Below are positions 12,444 through 23,801 of a stretch of DNA of 64,000 nucleotides, in pieces. The stretch covers positions 62,001 through 126,000 of the forward strand of contig NZ_QOHH01000012.1 of the NCBI RefSeq assembly GCF_003319105.1, given 5' to 3'. The notes beneath the pieces are model-generated. The model was not told where the DNA came from. It saw nothing but the letters and a program-made list of their open reading frames with translations, and searched no databases. Each line of letters starts with the position of its first letter. Within the stretch, counting starts at the first letter, position 1. The DNA is from Blastococcus sp. TF02-09 (GTDB lineage: Bacteria > Actinomycetota > Actinomycetes > Mycobacteriales > Geodermatophilaceae). The translations under genes and the position numbers were made by a program.

Positions 12444-12593
12444 ATGGTTGCGAGCGGGCGGATCACCCCGGCCGAGCGCGAGCGCATCCGTGCCGAGGCG
12501 GCAGCCGTCGCCGGGCAGCTGGACGCGGGCACGAGGTGGTGGGCGCCGTGGGACGACTGGCACCCGGGGGACGTGCCGCCGTCCTCCCAGTAG
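12444..12593 (+). CDS. Small hypothetical protein, 49 residues
   Basis: ATG at 12444 to TAG at 12593; an in-frame stop at 12420-12422 limits upstream extension. Nearly every codon ends in G or C, as in the neighbouring real genes. The protein starts MVASGRITPAERERIRAEAA, a likely charged helix, and ends with a Trp-rich stretch (RWWAPWDDWHPGD). No known domain is recognised and no strong ribosome-binding site is seen. It converges on the MOSC gene with 28 bases between the stops. It could still be spurious, but its composition argues for coding. Confidence 0.5.
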   Translation: MVASGRITPAERERIRAEAAAVAGQLDAGTRWWAPWDDWHPGDVPPSSQ

Positions 12594-12621
12594 AGGGACG
12601 GCGGGTCCGGCCGGCCGCGGG

Positions 12622-13494
12622 TCAGACCAGGGTGACCGGGTCGCCGGTGCGGAGGACGCCCTCGCCGGTCACGTCCGCGTAGACCCCGGCGCACGCCCAG
12701 GTGCCCAGCCCGGGGATCTCGCGGCGATGGTGCCGGGCCACCGTGCGCAGGGTGCCGCGGTCCTCGGGCAGGTCGCCCTGGGCGAGGGTCGTCATGACGC
12801 AGCGCATGGTCAGCATCCGGACCGCGGCCCGGGCGGAGTCGCCCAGGCAGACGCTCCGGCCCACCCACGCGTCCTCGGCGAACCCCGGGTCGGTGCCGGC
12901 GACCAGGATGTTGGGGCGGTACCGCAGAACGTCGAAGGCGCTACCGTCGCCGAGGCCGCTGAGCTCGTCGAGGGTGGCCTGCGTCATCAGGTGCAGCGCG
13001 GCGAGGTCGAAGAAGGTCCCCGGCGAGGCCATCTGGGCCAGATCGATGACGCTGACCGGCTCCTCACCCTCGAAGGCGTGCGTCGTCCCCGCGATGAACT
13101 GGGCCGGTGCCAGGCCGTCGATGGCCGGCCACTGCTCCTCGAACCGGCTACCGGGCGGCACCTCGCTGGTCAGCCGCACGGGCCGGCCCAGCAGGTCGGA
13201 CAGGGCAACGTCCGTGGCGGGGGAGTCGCTGCTGAGCTCGGTGCCGTCGGGCATCGTGACCAGCACCGGGGGCGGGGCCGCGCCGGGGTCGGGCTCTGTG
13301 GCGAAGCGGGCGGACAGACCCAGCAGCGCGCCCCATTTGCGGGGGTGCTTGGCGCTGGCCACGGTCCCGTCAGCGGGGTCGACCAGCGCGTAGGCGCGGT
13401 CGCCGAGCAGCCCCCGACCGGTCACCGAGGCCTGCTCCACCCGCTCGCCGAGCATGGACTTCACCGGGAAGCGGTAGAGCGCGTCGATGTGCAC
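12622..13494 (-). CDS. MOSC-domain protein (molybdenum cofactor sulfurase-like)
   Basis: A 290-residue protein with the N-terminal beta-barrel start IDALYRFPVKSMLGE and the C-terminal MOSC domain, including RPNILVAG near residue 192 and RCVMTTLAQGDLPED near 231-245, where the conserved Cys lies. MOSC proteins bind sulfur on a Cys or transfer it to metal-sulfur sites such as the molybdenum cofactor; YcbX-like reductase partners are another use. No molybdoenzyme gene is nearby. It follows treY on the same strand but is separated by a 131-base gap with a long hairpin. Confidence 0.88.
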   Translation of the reverse strand: MHIDALYRFPVKSMLGERVEQASVTGRGLLGDRAYALVDPADGTVASAKHPRKWGALLGLSARFATEPDPGAAPPPVLVTMPDGTELSSDSPATDVALSDLLGRPVRLTSEVPPGSRFEEQWPAIDGLAPAQFIAGTTHAFEGEEPVSVIDLAQMASPGTFFDLAALHLMTQATLDELSGLGDGSAFDVLRYRPNILVAGTDPGFAEDAWVGRSVCLGDSARAAVRMLTMRCVMTTLAQGDLPEDRGTLRTVARHHRREIPGLGTWACAGVYADVTGEGVLRTGDPVTLV

Positions 13495-13554
13495 GGCGCA
13501 TCAGACCACGACCCCCGGGGCCGTGGCGAGACCGCCGATCGACAGCGGCGGGCG

Positions 13555-13611
13555 ACCGGGTGCGCGGATGCGTCAGCTCTCGGTAGAGGACGACGCATCC
13601 GCGCACCCGGT
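13555..13611 (-). repeat. Perfect 20-bp inverted repeat after treY (terminator-like, hairpin family)
   Basis: Arms at 13555-13574 and 13592-13611 are perfect reverse complements with a 17-base loop, starting 14 bases past the treY stop. The arm core GGTGCGCGGATGCGTC is nearly identical to that of the hairpin at 28272-28320, so this looks like a member of a repeat family that may act as a terminator. The first 55 or so bases after the MOSC start hold nothing else. Confidence 0.75.
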
Positions 13612-13625
13612 GGAGTGCGCGCGGG

Positions 13626-15971
13626 TCAGTCCCGGACGAGCAGGGCCACGGGCAGCCGGGCGAGCAGCACGTCGGCCGCCACGCCCGCCACGTCGGACAC
13701 GACGCGCTCACCGGTGAGCAGGTCGCGCCACGCGCCGGTGGGCAGCTTCAGGGCGGTGTCGCCCCAGCCGTTCTCCGCCAGTCGGGCCGGCAGCCGGGTC
13801 GCGACGACGACGACGCCGGCCTGGTCGGCGCTGCCGCGGTCGTAGGCGACCACGCACTCGGCGGCCGACCCGGTCACCTGCACCGGGGCGTAGCCGCTGA
13901 ACAGCTCCGGGGTGTCCCGGCGCGCCCGCAGCACCCGCGACGTCACCAGGAGCTTGGCCGCACCGCTGCCGTCGACGGCGGGCACGGTGCCGTTGTCGAG
14001 ATCGGCCAGCAGCCGGCGCCGCAGCGCGTAGTCGACCGGCCGGCGGTTGTCCGGATCCACCAGGGAGAAGTCGTACAGCTCGGTGCCCTGGTAGACGTCG
14101 GGGACGCCGGGCATCGTCAGCTGCAGCAGCTTCTGGGTCAGCGAGTTCGACCAGCCCAGGGGCGCGATCCGGGCGACGAACGCCTCGATCTCGGCCGTCG
14201 TCGTCGGGTCGTCGAAGGCGGCGTCGGCCAGCGCGTGCAGCTGCTCCTCGAACTCCTGCACCGGGTCGGTCCAGGTGGTCGAGGTGCCGGCCTCGCGCGC
14301 GGCCTTCTCGACGTAGGCGTGCGCCCGTTCGCGGGACAGCGGCCAGGCGCCGATCAGGTTCTGCCACACCAGGTGGGCCAGCGGCCGGTCGGCCAGCGGG
14401 TGCCGGGCGAGCCACCCGCGCACCAGCGCCGCCCACTCGGAGGGCAGCTCGGCGAGCACGGCCAGGCGAGCCCGCACGTCCTCGCTGCGCTTGGTGTCGT
14501 GGGTGGACAGCGTGGTCATCGCCAGCGGCTTGACCGCGAGCCGGTGCTCCTGCGCGGCGTGGAACTCCTCGACGGTGCCGCCGAAGTGCGCCGGGTCGCC
14601 GCCGACCTCGTTGAGCGCGACGAACCGCGGCCACCGGTAGTAGGCGCTGTCCTCGACGCCCTTGGCCATCACCGGGCCGCTGGTCTGCTCGAAGCGGGTC
14701 GCCGCCTCGCTGCCGGCCTGCGAGAGGACGGGGTAGAGCGCGTCGACCGCCGGCGTCAGGTCCGGCCGCCGCTCGCGGACCGCCGTCACCGCGGCGTCGA
14801 GGTGCTCGCGGCCGTCGGGCAGGTAGCTGCGGTAGACGGCGAAGGTGGCCAGCAGCTCGGCCAGCGCCTCGGTCTGCTGCGCGCGGTCGACGCCGGGCAG
14901 CTCGCCGATCACCCGCACCAGGCGGGCGACCTCCGAGCCGAGCATGCCGTCGGTGACCTCGCGCTTGCAGCGGCGCACCAGCTCGGCGTAGTCGACCGGC
15001 CCGCCGGCCAGCTCGGTGTCCAGCGCCGTCATCGCGGGCTCCCCGGCCGGGTCGACGAGCACGCGGTCGACCTCGGTCAGCGCGTCGTAGCCCGTCGTCC
15101 CCGCCGTCGCCCAGCCCTCGGGCAGCTCCTCGCCGGGCTCGAGGATCTTCTCGACCACGGTCCAGCGCCCGCCCGACGCCTCGGCCAGCCGGTCGAGGTA
15201 GCCGCGGGGGTCGGCCAGGCCGTCGGGGTGGTCGATGCGCAGCCCGTCGACGGCGCCGTCCCGGACCAGCTGGAGCACCAGCTCGTGCGTCGCGTCGAAG
15301 ATCGCCGGGTCCTCGACGCGGAGCCCCGCGAGGGTGTTGATGGCGAAGAACCGCCGGTAGTTGAGGTCGGAGTCGGCGCGACGCCAGTCGACCAGCTCGT
15401 AGTGCTGGCGGGCGTGCACCTCCTGCGGCGTCCCGCCGTCCGTTCCCGGGGCGATCGGGAAGCGGTTGTCGTAGTACCGCAGTTCGCCGTCGACGACCTC
15501 CAGCTTCTCGACGTCGTCCGCCGAGCCCAGGACGGGGATGCGGACCTTGCCGCCCCCGAACTCCCAGTCGATGTCGAAGGCCGAGGCGTGCGCGCTCTGC
15601 TGCCCGTGCTGGAGGACGTCCCACCACCAGGGCGCGGCCGCGGGGTCCGCGACGCCCATGTGGTTGGGGACGAGGTCGAGGACGAGGCCCAGCCCGTGCT
15701 CGTGCAGCGCCGCGACGAACCGGTCGAAGGCCTCGCGGCCACCGCGCGCCTCGTCGATGTGCGCGTGGTCCACCGTGTCGTAGCCGTGGGTGCTGCCCTC
15801 GGCCGAGCGCAGCAGCGGGGAGGAGTAGGCGTGCGTGACGCCCAGGTCGGCCAGGTAGCCGGTCACCTCCGCGGCGTCGTCCAGGGTGAAGCCGGCATGG
15901 ATCTGCAGCCGGTAGGTCGCCGCGGGAACGCCCCGGCGGCGGTCGCCGCCGGGGCCCTGCGCCGCGGTCAC
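13626..15971 (-). CDS. treY: Malto-oligosyltrehalose synthase
   Basis: A 781-residue GH13 intramolecular transglucosylase that turns the reducing-end alpha-1,4 bond of maltodextrins into an alpha,alpha-1,1 bond, making maltooligosyl-trehalose for TreZ. It starts [16 protein letters not shown], then has [23 protein letters not shown] (nucleophile Asp), a catalytic Glu in [23 protein letters not shown] and [15 protein letters not shown], all TreY hallmarks. The GTG start overlaps the treX stop as GTGA, so it is translationally coupled to treX. Confidence 0.96.
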   Translation of the reverse strand: MTAAQGPGGDRRRGVPAATYRLQIHAGFTLDDAAEVTGYLADLGVTHAYSSPLLRSAEGSTHGYDTVDHAHIDEARGGREAFDRFVAALHEHGLGLVLDLVPNHMGVADPAAAPWWWDVLQHGQQSAHASAFDIDWEFGGGKVRIPVLGSADDVEKLEVVDGELRYYDNRFPIAPGTDGGTPQEVHARQHYELVDWRRADSDLNYRRFFAINTLAGLRVEDPAIFDATHELVLQLVRDGAVDGLRIDHPDGLADPRGYLDRLAEASGGRWTVVEKILEPGEELPEGWATAGTTGYDALTEVDRVLVDPAGEPAMTALDTELAGGPVDYAELVRRCKREVTDGMLGSEVARLVRVIGELPGVDRAQQTEALAELLATFAVYRSYLPDGREHLDAAVTAVRERRPDLTPAVDALYPVLSQAGSEAATRFEQTSGPVMAKGVEDSAYYRWPRFVALNEVGGDPAHFGGTVEEFHAAQEHRLAVKPLAMTTLSTHDTKRSEDVRARLAVLAELPSEWAALVRGWLARHPLADRPLAHLVWQNLIGAWPLSRERAHAYVEKAAREAGTSTTWTDPVQEFEEQLHALADAAFDDPTTTAEIEAFVARIAPLGWSNSLTQKLLQLTMPGVPDVYQGTELYDFSLVDPDNRRPVDYALRRRLLADLDNGTVPAVDGSGAAKLLVTSRVLRARRDTPELFSGYAPVQVTGSAAECVVAYDRGSADQAGVVVVATRLPARLAENGWGDTALKLPTGAWRDLLTGERVVSDVAGVAADVLLARLPVALLVRD

Positions 15972-18076
15972 TCCGCGGGCCCGGTCAGGACGACGGTCGA
16001 GCGGCCCTGGACGGTCACGGTGTCACCCGGCTTGACCTCGACCGGCTCGACCTCGTGCATCTCGGCGGTGTCGAGGACCGTGGTCCAGCTCCGCGAGTAG
16101 TCGTCGTTGGGCAGCGTGAACTCGATCGCGTCGGGGGAGGCGTTGTAGGCCAGGAAGAAGTGGTCATCCTTGACGTACTCGCCGCGCTCGTCCATCTCGC
16201 GGATGCCGACGCCGTTGAGGTAGACCGCCAGCGACTTCGCGTGGGCGGCGTCCCAGTCCTCGTCGGCCATCTCCTCGCCGGCCGGGGTGAGCCAGGCGAT
16301 GTCGGGCACCGGGTCGCCGAGCCCGCGGCGGACCGGCCGGCCGTTGAAGAACCGCCGGCGGCGGAACGTCGGGTGGTCGGTGCGCAGCTTGGTGACCTTC
16401 TTGGTGAACTCCAGCAGGCCCTCGTCGACGTTCTCCCAGTCGATCCAGGTGAGCGGGGAGTCCTGGCAGTAGCCGTTGTTGTTCCCGCACTGGGTGCGGC
16501 CGAGCTCGTCGCCGTGCAGGAGCATCGGCACGCCCTGGCTCAGCATCATCGTGGCGATGAAGTTGCGCCGCTGCTGGGCGCGCAGCTGGAGGATCTCGGG
16601 GTCGTCGGTCGGGCCCTCGACGCCGTGGTTCCAGCTGCGGTTGTGGCTCTCGCCGTCGTTGTTGCCCTCGCCGTTGGCCTCGTTGTGCTTCTCGTTGTAC
16701 GAGACGAGGTCGTTGAGGGTGAACCCGTCGTGCGCGGTGACGAAGTTGATGCTGGCCACCGGACGCCGGCCGGAGTGCTGGTAGAGGTCGGAGGAGCCGG
16801 AGATGCGGTCGGCGAACTCGCCGATCGTGCCGCCCTCGCCGCGCCAGAAGTCGCGCACGGTGTCGCGGTACTTGCCGTTCCACTCGGTCCACAGCGCCGG
16901 GAAGTTGCCGACCTGGTAGCCGCCGTCACCGATGTCCCACGGCTCGGCGATCAGCTTGACCTGGCTGACGACCGGGTCCTGGTGCACCAGGTCGAAGAAC
17001 GCCGACAGCCGGTCCACCTCGTGGAACTGGCGGGCCAGCGTGGACGCCAGGTCGAAGCGGAAGCCGTCGACGTGCATCTCGGTGACCCAGTACCGCAGCG
17101 AGTCCATGATCAGCTGCAGCGACTGCGGGAGCCGGACGTTGAGCGAGTTCCCGGTGCCCGTCGTGTCCATGTAGTACTGCGGGTCGTCCTCGACCAGCCG
17201 GTAGTACGTCCGGTTGTCGATGCCCTTGAACGACAGCGTCGGGCCCAGGTGGTTGCCCTCGGCGGTGTGGTTGTAGACGACGTCGAGGATGACCTCGATG
17301 CCCGCCTCGTGCAGGGCCCGGACCATGCCCTTGAACTCCTGCACCTGCTGGCCGTTGCTCGACTGCGCGTACTCGTCGTGGGGCGCGAAGAAGCCGATCG
17401 TGTTGTAGCCCCAGTAGTTGCGCAGGCCCTTCTGCAGCAGCGTGTCGTCCTGCACGAACTGGTGCACCGGCATGAGCTCGATGGCGGTGATGCCCAGGTC
17501 GGTGAGGTGCTCGATCGTCGCCGGGTGCGCGACGCCCGCGTAGGTGCCGCGCAGCTCCTCGGGGATCCGCGGGTTGGTCATCGTCAGGCCCTTGACGTGG
17601 GCCTCGTAGATGACGGTCTTGTTGTAGGGCGTCCGCGGCGGGCGGTCCACGCCCCAGTCGAAGTACGGGTTGACGACGACGGACTTCGGCATGTGCGCCG
17701 CGGAGTCGTCGTCGTTGCGCTCCTTGGTCTCGAAGTCGTAGCCGAACACCGACGGGTCCCAGTCGACTTGGCCGTCGATCGCCTTCGCGTACGGGTCGAG
17801 CAGCAGCTTGTTCGGGTTGCAGCGCAGGCCCTGGGCGGGGTCGTGCGGCCCGTGCACACGGAAGCCGTACTTCTGGCCGGGGTGGATGCCCGGCAGGAAC
17901 GCGTGCCAGACGTAGCCGTCCATCTCGGGGAGCCGGATGCGCTCCTCGTTGCCCTCGTCGTCGAAGAGGCAGAGCTCGACCTTGTCGGCCACCTCGCTGA
18001 AGATCGCGAAGTTGGTGCCCGTGCCGTCGTACGTGGCCCCGAGGGGGTAGGCACTGCCTGGCCATACCTGGGTCAT
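15968..18076 (-). CDS. treX: Glycogen debranching enzyme
   Basis: A 702-residue GH13 isoamylase-type enzyme (GlgX/TreX) that cuts alpha-1,6 branches of glycogen, giving linear maltodextrins for TreY. The N-terminal CBM48 begins [20 protein letters not shown]. Barrel motifs are [24 protein letters not shown] (nucleophile Asp), [16 protein letters not shown] (Glu) and [12 protein letters not shown] (Asp). The ATG at 18076 has AGGAGG 9 bases upstream; longer frames are rejected as they read through the uvrB promoter region. It is first in the treX-treY operon and is preceded by a long structured leader. A house-keeping role in glycogen turnover is also possible. Confidence 0.95.
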   Translation of the reverse strand: MTQVWPGSAYPLGATYDGTGTNFAIFSEVADKVELCLFDDEGNEERIRLPEMDGYVWHAFLPGIHPGQKYGFRVHGPHDPAQGLRCNPNKLLLDPYAKAIDGQVDWDPSVFGYDFETKERNDDDSAAHMPKSVVVNPYFDWGVDRPPRTPYNKTVIYEAHVKGLTMTNPRIPEELRGTYAGVAHPATIEHLTDLGITAIELMPVHQFVQDDTLLQKGLRNYWGYNTIGFFAPHDEYAQSSNGQQVQEFKGMVRALHEAGIEVILDVVYNHTAEGNHLGPTLSFKGIDNRTYYRLVEDDPQYYMDTTGTGNSLNVRLPQSLQLIMDSLRYWVTEMHVDGFRFDLASTLARQFHEVDRLSAFFDLVHQDPVVSQVKLIAEPWDIGDGGYQVGNFPALWTEWNGKYRDTVRDFWRGEGGTIGEFADRISGSSDLYQHSGRRPVASINFVTAHDGFTLNDLVSYNEKHNEANGEGNNDGESHNRSWNHGVEGPTDDPEILQLRAQQRRNFIATMMLSQGVPMLLHGDELGRTQCGNNNGYCQDSPLTWIDWENVDEGLLEFTKKVTKLRTDHPTFRRRRFFNGRPVRRGLGDPVPDIAWLTPAGEEMADEDWDAAHAKSLAVYLNGVGIREMDERGEYVKDDHFFLAYNASPDAIEFTLPNDDYSRSWTTVLDTAEMHEVEPVEVKPGDTVTVQGRSTVVLTGPAE

Positions 18077-18345
18077 GAACCGGTTCCTCCTGCTGCTTGC
18101 CCCGCCCAGGGGACTGGGCCTCTCCGCGGTGTGGGAGCAGGCCGGGACGGGCGACCGCAGGACCCTGCCCTGCCGACGGGCTCCGCACACCTGGGAACGG
18201 TGTGAGCCTGACGGCTCCGCGAGAGGCACGACGGCGCCCCCGCGGCCGTGCCGCGGGGGCGCCGTGCGCGGAGCGGCGGACCGACCTCGCCCGGAGGGAT
18301 CCGGGTGGCGCTGGCCCGTGGGCGCTCCTGCGAGGCGCGACGCTA
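18077..18345 (-). promoter_or_regulatory. Long structured leader and promoter of treX
   Basis: A TAGCGT box (18340-18345, minus strand) gives an expected start near 18333 and a 5' leader of about 255 bases. In the RNA, GGTGTGCGGAGC (18180-18191) can pair either with the upstream CACACC (18199-18204) or, over 11 base pairs with one bulge, with GCTCCCACACC (18128-18138). The alternatives exclude each other, as in attenuators or riboswitches. A very strong hairpin (18231-18265) lies upstream of this switch. No known riboswitch class is recognised. In such GC-rich DNA some pairing arises by chance. Confidence 0.4.
18231..18265 (-). terminator. Perfect 16-bp hairpin in the treX-uvrB divergent gap
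   Basis: Arms 18231-18246 and 18250-18265 are perfect reverse complements with a 3-base loop. It lies between two divergent starts, where no upstream gene ends, so on the minus strand it would fold within the treX leader. It may be an attenuator, or it may end a short antisense or small RNA. Confidence 0.5.
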
Positions 18346-18494
18346 GGGCCCGCACGCGGGCGACCGCAAGTACATGGAACCGGACCGTTGCGTCCGGTTC
18401 GGCGGCGGCCCGCCGGACCCCCGGCGCACGCCCACGGGGGGTGCCTGCCGGACCTCCTGCGCTCGCGGCCCGGCGTTCTGTCGCACCTCCGTCG

Positions 18495-18500
18495 TACCGT
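18495..18500 (+). promoter_or_regulatory. Promoter -10 box (TACCGT) of uvrB
   Basis: TACCGT ends 6 bases before the GTG start of uvrB, the spacing expected of a leaderless transcript. There is no Shine-Dalgarno sequence before the start. Confidence 0.45.
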
Positions 18501-18506
18501 CGTCCC

Positions 18507-20624
<2,118 letters not shown>

Positions 20625-20641
20625 CCCGGGAGTGCCACCCC

Positions 20642-22123
20642 ATGACCCGCACGCCCGGCTCCCGTCCGACCGCCACGGACGGGAGCGGGAACGCCGTCTC
20701 GCGCGCGGGCTCGGCGGTCACCCGCGTCGAGGCCACCAGCACCACGCTTGTCCTTGGCGACCGGGAGTGGCGGCGGACCACCGGCACGCTGCACGGCGTC
20801 GTCGGCCCGGGGGAGCGGGTGGCCGGTCTGGCGGAGCTCCCCACCGACGACGAGGGCCGGTACGCCTACAGCGCGGAGTTCGAGGTGCTCGAGCCCGGGG
20901 GCGCCGGTGACCTGGTGCTCGTCGACATGGAGAACCGGGGGCGGCCCGCGACGCTGATGGCGCTGGAGCAGCTGGCTCCCGCGTCCGCGGACAGCACCCC
21001 GACCGGGGCGGTCTACCCGCCGGGGCGGGGCACCGGTTTCCTCGCCGGGCAGGACCTCGGCTATGCCCGGGTCCAGTGGGAGTCCGGCATCGCCGCCGGC
21101 GTACCCGCCACGGCGCAGGGGGTGGGGGAGGTCGTGGTCCGCGACTTCGGCCGGCTGCTGACCGGCGCGGTCGCTTCGCCGGAGGGCGCCGTGCTGCCGC
21201 GCTTCGGGACGGCGGTCCTCACCGGCATCAGCCAGAGCGCCTGGTTCGTCACCACGTTCCTCGCCGAGGGCTTCAACGTCGACCCGGACACCGGCGACGG
21301 CGTCTACGCGGCCGCCCTCGCCGTCTCCAGCACCGGCAACTGGCTGGCGATCAACGCGCTGGCCGGGGAGGAGGCGCAGCGGCCCTACCTGCTGGAGCAC
21401 GGGGTGCCGCTGGCCTACGAGCAGATCCTCACCCGGCCGGCCAGCGACCCGCTGTACGTCGACGTCGCCACCTACACCGACTACTACCGGCTGCGGGCGA
21501 GCGTCACCGCGCACGCCGACCGGCCTGCCGACGTCCGCCGCTACGACTGGCCCGCCCCGCACGCCGGCCCCGCCTACCCGGACGAGGTGGTCTTCGGCCT
21601 GCTCGGCTGCAACGGCGGCGTCGCGGTGCCGCGGAACCCGATCGCCTACGACCCCTACCTCCGCAGCGTGGTCGCCGACCTCGCCGCCGTGCTCCGCGGG
21701 CCGGGCGCCGACGGTGCCGGGCTGCCCGCGTCGGCGGTGTTCGAGCTGGTGCCCCCGCCGCCGTCGGCCGCCGTGAACGAGCTGCCCGGCGTGCCGCTGT
21801 CCGTACCGGCCGTGGACGACGACACCGCCCAGCCGCTCGGCGGTGTCCGCTTCCCGGACGCGGTCGTCCCGCTCGGCCGGCCGCTCCCGGTGGCGCTGGG
21901 CCCCGTGGGCACGTCGTCGATCACCGACGTGTGCGGCAACTGGGGTGGGTGGGAGCCGTTCCCGGCCGAGGAGCTGCGGGCGCGCTACGGCGACGTCGAG
22001 GGCTACCTGACCCGGTACGGCGCCGCGGTGGACGAGCAGGTCCGGGCGGGGTACCTGCGCGCGGACGAGCGGGCACCGATGCTGGCGCGGGCCCGCGCCG
22101 CCTTCCTCGCCGCCGGGGCCTGA
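20642..22123 (+). CDS. Alpha/beta hydrolase domain-containing protein
   Basis: A 493-residue protein of the large alpha/beta-hydrolase group often annotated only by its domain (Abhydrolase_10-like). The probable nucleophile elbow is TGISQSAWFVTTFL near residues 196-209, preceded by conserved VYPPGRGTGFLAGQDLGYARVQW pieces; GNWGGWEPF and LTRYGAAVDEQVRAGYL near the end fit the family. No signal peptide is seen. Substrate unknown, probably an ester or lactone. It starts 17 bases after uvrB and may share its transcript. Confidence 0.75.
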   Translation: MTRTPGSRPTATDGSGNAVSRAGSAVTRVEATSTTLVLGDREWRRTTGTLHGVVGPGERVAGLAELPTDDEGRYAYSAEFEVLEPGGAGDLVLVDMENRGRPATLMALEQLAPASADSTPTGAVYPPGRGTGFLAGQDLGYARVQWESGIAAGVPATAQGVGEVVVRDFGRLLTGAVASPEGAVLPRFGTAVLTGISQSAWFVTTFLAEGFNVDPDTGDGVYAAALAVSSTGNWLAINALAGEEAQRPYLLEHGVPLAYEQILTRPASDPLYVDVATYTDYYRLRASVTAHADRPADVRRYDWPAPHAGPAYPDEVVFGLLGCNGGVAVPRNPIAYDPYLRSVVADLAAVLRGPGADGAGLPASAVFELVPPPPSAAVNELPGVPLSVPAVDDDTAQPLGGVRFPDAVVPLGRPLPVALGPVGTSSITDVCGNWGGWEPFPAEELRARYGDVEGYLTRYGAAVDEQVRAGYLRADERAPMLARARAAFLAAGA

Positions 22124-22138
22124 CGCACCCCGCGACGT

Positions 22139-22202
22139 CGGAACGTGATCAGCGCCATAGCTGGGCGTTCCCGGGAACCCGATCAGCCGTCGAGGCGTTC
22201 CT
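22139..22202. other. Palindromic intergenic segment
   Basis: The centre is a perfect 12-base palindrome, GTTCCCGGGAAC (22167-22178), and the flanks carry GGAACG at one end and CGTTCC at the other, with GATCAG in both halves. The flanks pair only poorly otherwise. It may be a degenerate palindromic repeat or the terminator of the hydrolase gene. Confidence 0.3.
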
Positions 22203-22238
22203 GCCCATGACGAGCGCCGCTCCCGCAGGGGCGCTCGG

Positions 22239-22363
22239 GGAGGGGAGTATCCCCGCACGGCGAGGTCGTCAATACGGGGTCCGATGACCCCCGGCCCGTC
22301 GGCCGCCACAGCAGTGGCGGTGGGAGAGACCTCCGGTACTGACGAATCGCCAGTCATCGGAGG
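22239..22363 (+). promoter_or_regulatory. yybP-ykoY (Mn2+) riboswitch of the first terC gene
   Basis: Class landmarks are GGGGAGTATCCCC at the 5' side, GTCGTCAATACGGGG in the middle and GGGAGAGACCTCCGG at the 3' side. P1 would pair GGAGG (22239-22243) with CCTCC (22330-22334). The same CCTCCG (22330-22335) is complementary to CGGAGG (22358-22363), the ribosome-binding site 5 bases before the TTG start. So metal binding, by holding P1, would free the ribosome-binding site: a translational ON switch. Class and metal are from known members; the switch is inferred from pairing. Confidence 0.87.
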
Positions 22364-22368
22364 CTTTC

Positions 22369-23493
22369 TTGGACGTCCCCTTCTGGGTCTGGGCCCTCAC
22401 CGTCGGCCTGATCCTCGGCATGCTGATCTTCGACCTCGTGGGTCACGTGCGGACGCCGCACGCGCCCACCCTGCGCGAGTCCGCGATCTGGTCCGGCGTC
22501 TACGTCGGCATCGCCGTCGTCTTCGGGTTGCTGATCTTCTGGTTCTACGGAGCGCAGTTCGGCGGTGAGTACTTCGCCGGCTACATCACCGAGAAGAGCC
22601 TGTCGATCGACAACCTCTTCGTCTTCGTGCTGATCATGGCCAGCTTCGGCGTCCCCCGGGAGCTGCAGCAGAAGGTGCTGCTCTACGGCATCACCTTCGC
22701 GCTGGTCCTGCGCACGGTCTTCATCCTCGTCGGCGCCGCGGCCATCGAGAACTTCAGCTGGGTGTTCTACCTGTTCGGCGCGATCCTGATCTGGACGGCG
22801 TGGGCACAGGCCCGGTCCGGTGGGCACGACGACCACGAGGACTACAAGGAGAATCTGCTCCTGCGCGGGGCCAAGAAGGTCTTCTCGACCACTGACGAGT
22901 ACCACTCGGACAAGCTGTCGGTGCGCATCGACGGCAAGCGCTACATCACGCCGCTGGCCATCGCGCTGATCGCCATCGGCAGCGCCGACATCCTCTTCGC
23001 GGTCGACTCCATCCCGGCGATCTTCGGCCTGACCCAGGAGACCTACCTGGTCTTCGCCGCCAACGCCTTCTCGCTGCTGGGGCTGCGCCAGCTGTTCTTC
23101 CTCATCGACGGGCTGCTCGACCGGCTGGTCTACCTCTCCTACGGCCTGGCCGTGATCCTGGGCTTCATCGGCGTCAAGCTGGTCATCCACGCCCTGCACA
23201 CCAACGAGCTGCCGTTCGTCAACGGTGGTGAGCACATCACGGTGATCCCGGAGATCCCGACCTGGCTGTCGCTGTCGGTCATCCTCGTGACGCTGGCCGT
23301 GACGACCGTCGCCAGCCTGGCGAAGAACCGGCGTGACCGTGCCGAGCGCTCCGAGCTCGCCGCCGGCGCCCCGGGCCCGGTGGACGACGCCGCGGCCGGG
23401 ACCACCCGGGCGGTGCGCGCCGCCGACGAGGTCGAGGGGCGTTCCGCCGGCGAGGCCGCGAGCCGGTCCGCCGACGTGCTCGACCCGCGCTGA
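22369..23493 (+). CDS. TerC-family integral membrane protein, copy 1
   Basis: A 374-residue membrane protein with 7-9 hydrophobic segments and the TerC signatures EKSLSIDNLFVFVLIM (near residues 75-90) and SADILFAVDSIPAIFGLT (near 206), each with conserved acidic residues inside the membrane. TerC/Alx proteins move or handle manganese and are used in metal resistance. The C-terminal 60 residues are a variable Ala/Arg-rich tail. The TTG start is set by a CGGAGG site 5 bases upstream that belongs to the riboswitch. The neighbouring copy 2 is similar along its length, so this is a tandem duplication or paired paralogs. Confidence 0.92.
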   Translation: MDVPFWVWALTVGLILGMLIFDLVGHVRTPHAPTLRESAIWSGVYVGIAVVFGLLIFWFYGAQFGGEYFAGYITEKSLSIDNLFVFVLIMASFGVPRELQQKVLLYGITFALVLRTVFILVGAAAIENFSWVFYLFGAILIWTAWAQARSGGHDDHEDYKENLLLRGAKKVFSTTDEYHSDKLSVRIDGKRYITPLAIALIAIGSADILFAVDSIPAIFGLTQETYLVFAANAFSLLGLRQLFFLIDGLLDRLVYLSYGLAVILGFIGVKLVIHALHTNELPFVNGGEHITVIPEIPTWLSLSVILVTLAVTTVASLAKNRRDRAERSELAAGAPGPVDDAAAGTTRAVRAADEVEGRSAGEAASRSADVLDPR

Positions 23494-23503
23494 CCCCGCC
23501 GCG

Positions 23504-23541
23504 CCTTCTCGCCGGCGCCTCCACCGGCGCCGGCGAGAAGG
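23504..23541 (+). terminator. Hairpin terminator after terC copy 1
   Basis: Perfect 16-bp arms (23504-23519, 23526-23541) with a 6-base loop, 11 bases past the stop. It separates the two terC units, so copy 2 must have its own promoter ahead of its own riboswitch. Confidence 0.75.
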
Positions 23542-23667
23542 GGTTCCGGCAGGTCGGCCGAGGCGGCCGCGCCGCGTCGTGGCGCCGTCGCCGCCGGGGT
23601 ACGGTGAGCGCCACGAGCCCCGGTGCCCGCAGGCAGTGACGCCCGCACGGTGACGGGGTCGCACGAT

Positions 23668-23791
23668 GGAGGGGAGTATCCCCCCGCGGCAGCGTCGTCA
23701 ACACGGGATCCCGCGATTCCCGGTGCTGCCGGTCGCCGGTCCCGAACCGGCGGTGGGAGAGACCTCCGGTGCCGACGCCTGTCCCCGGAGG
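23668..23791 (+). promoter_or_regulatory. yybP-ykoY (Mn2+) riboswitch of the second terC gene
   Basis: A second copy of the same architecture: GGGGAGTATCCCC, GTCGTCAACACGGG and GGGAGAGACCTCCGG. P1 pairs GGAGG (23668-23672) with CCTCC (23763-23767), and the latter can instead pair with the CGGAGG ribosome-binding site (23786-23791) located 10 bases before the ATG. The lower stems differ in sequence from copy 1 while the conserved blocks match, which argues for selection rather than a recent copy. Confidence 0.87.
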
Positions 23792-23801
23792 AACTCAGCG
23801 C

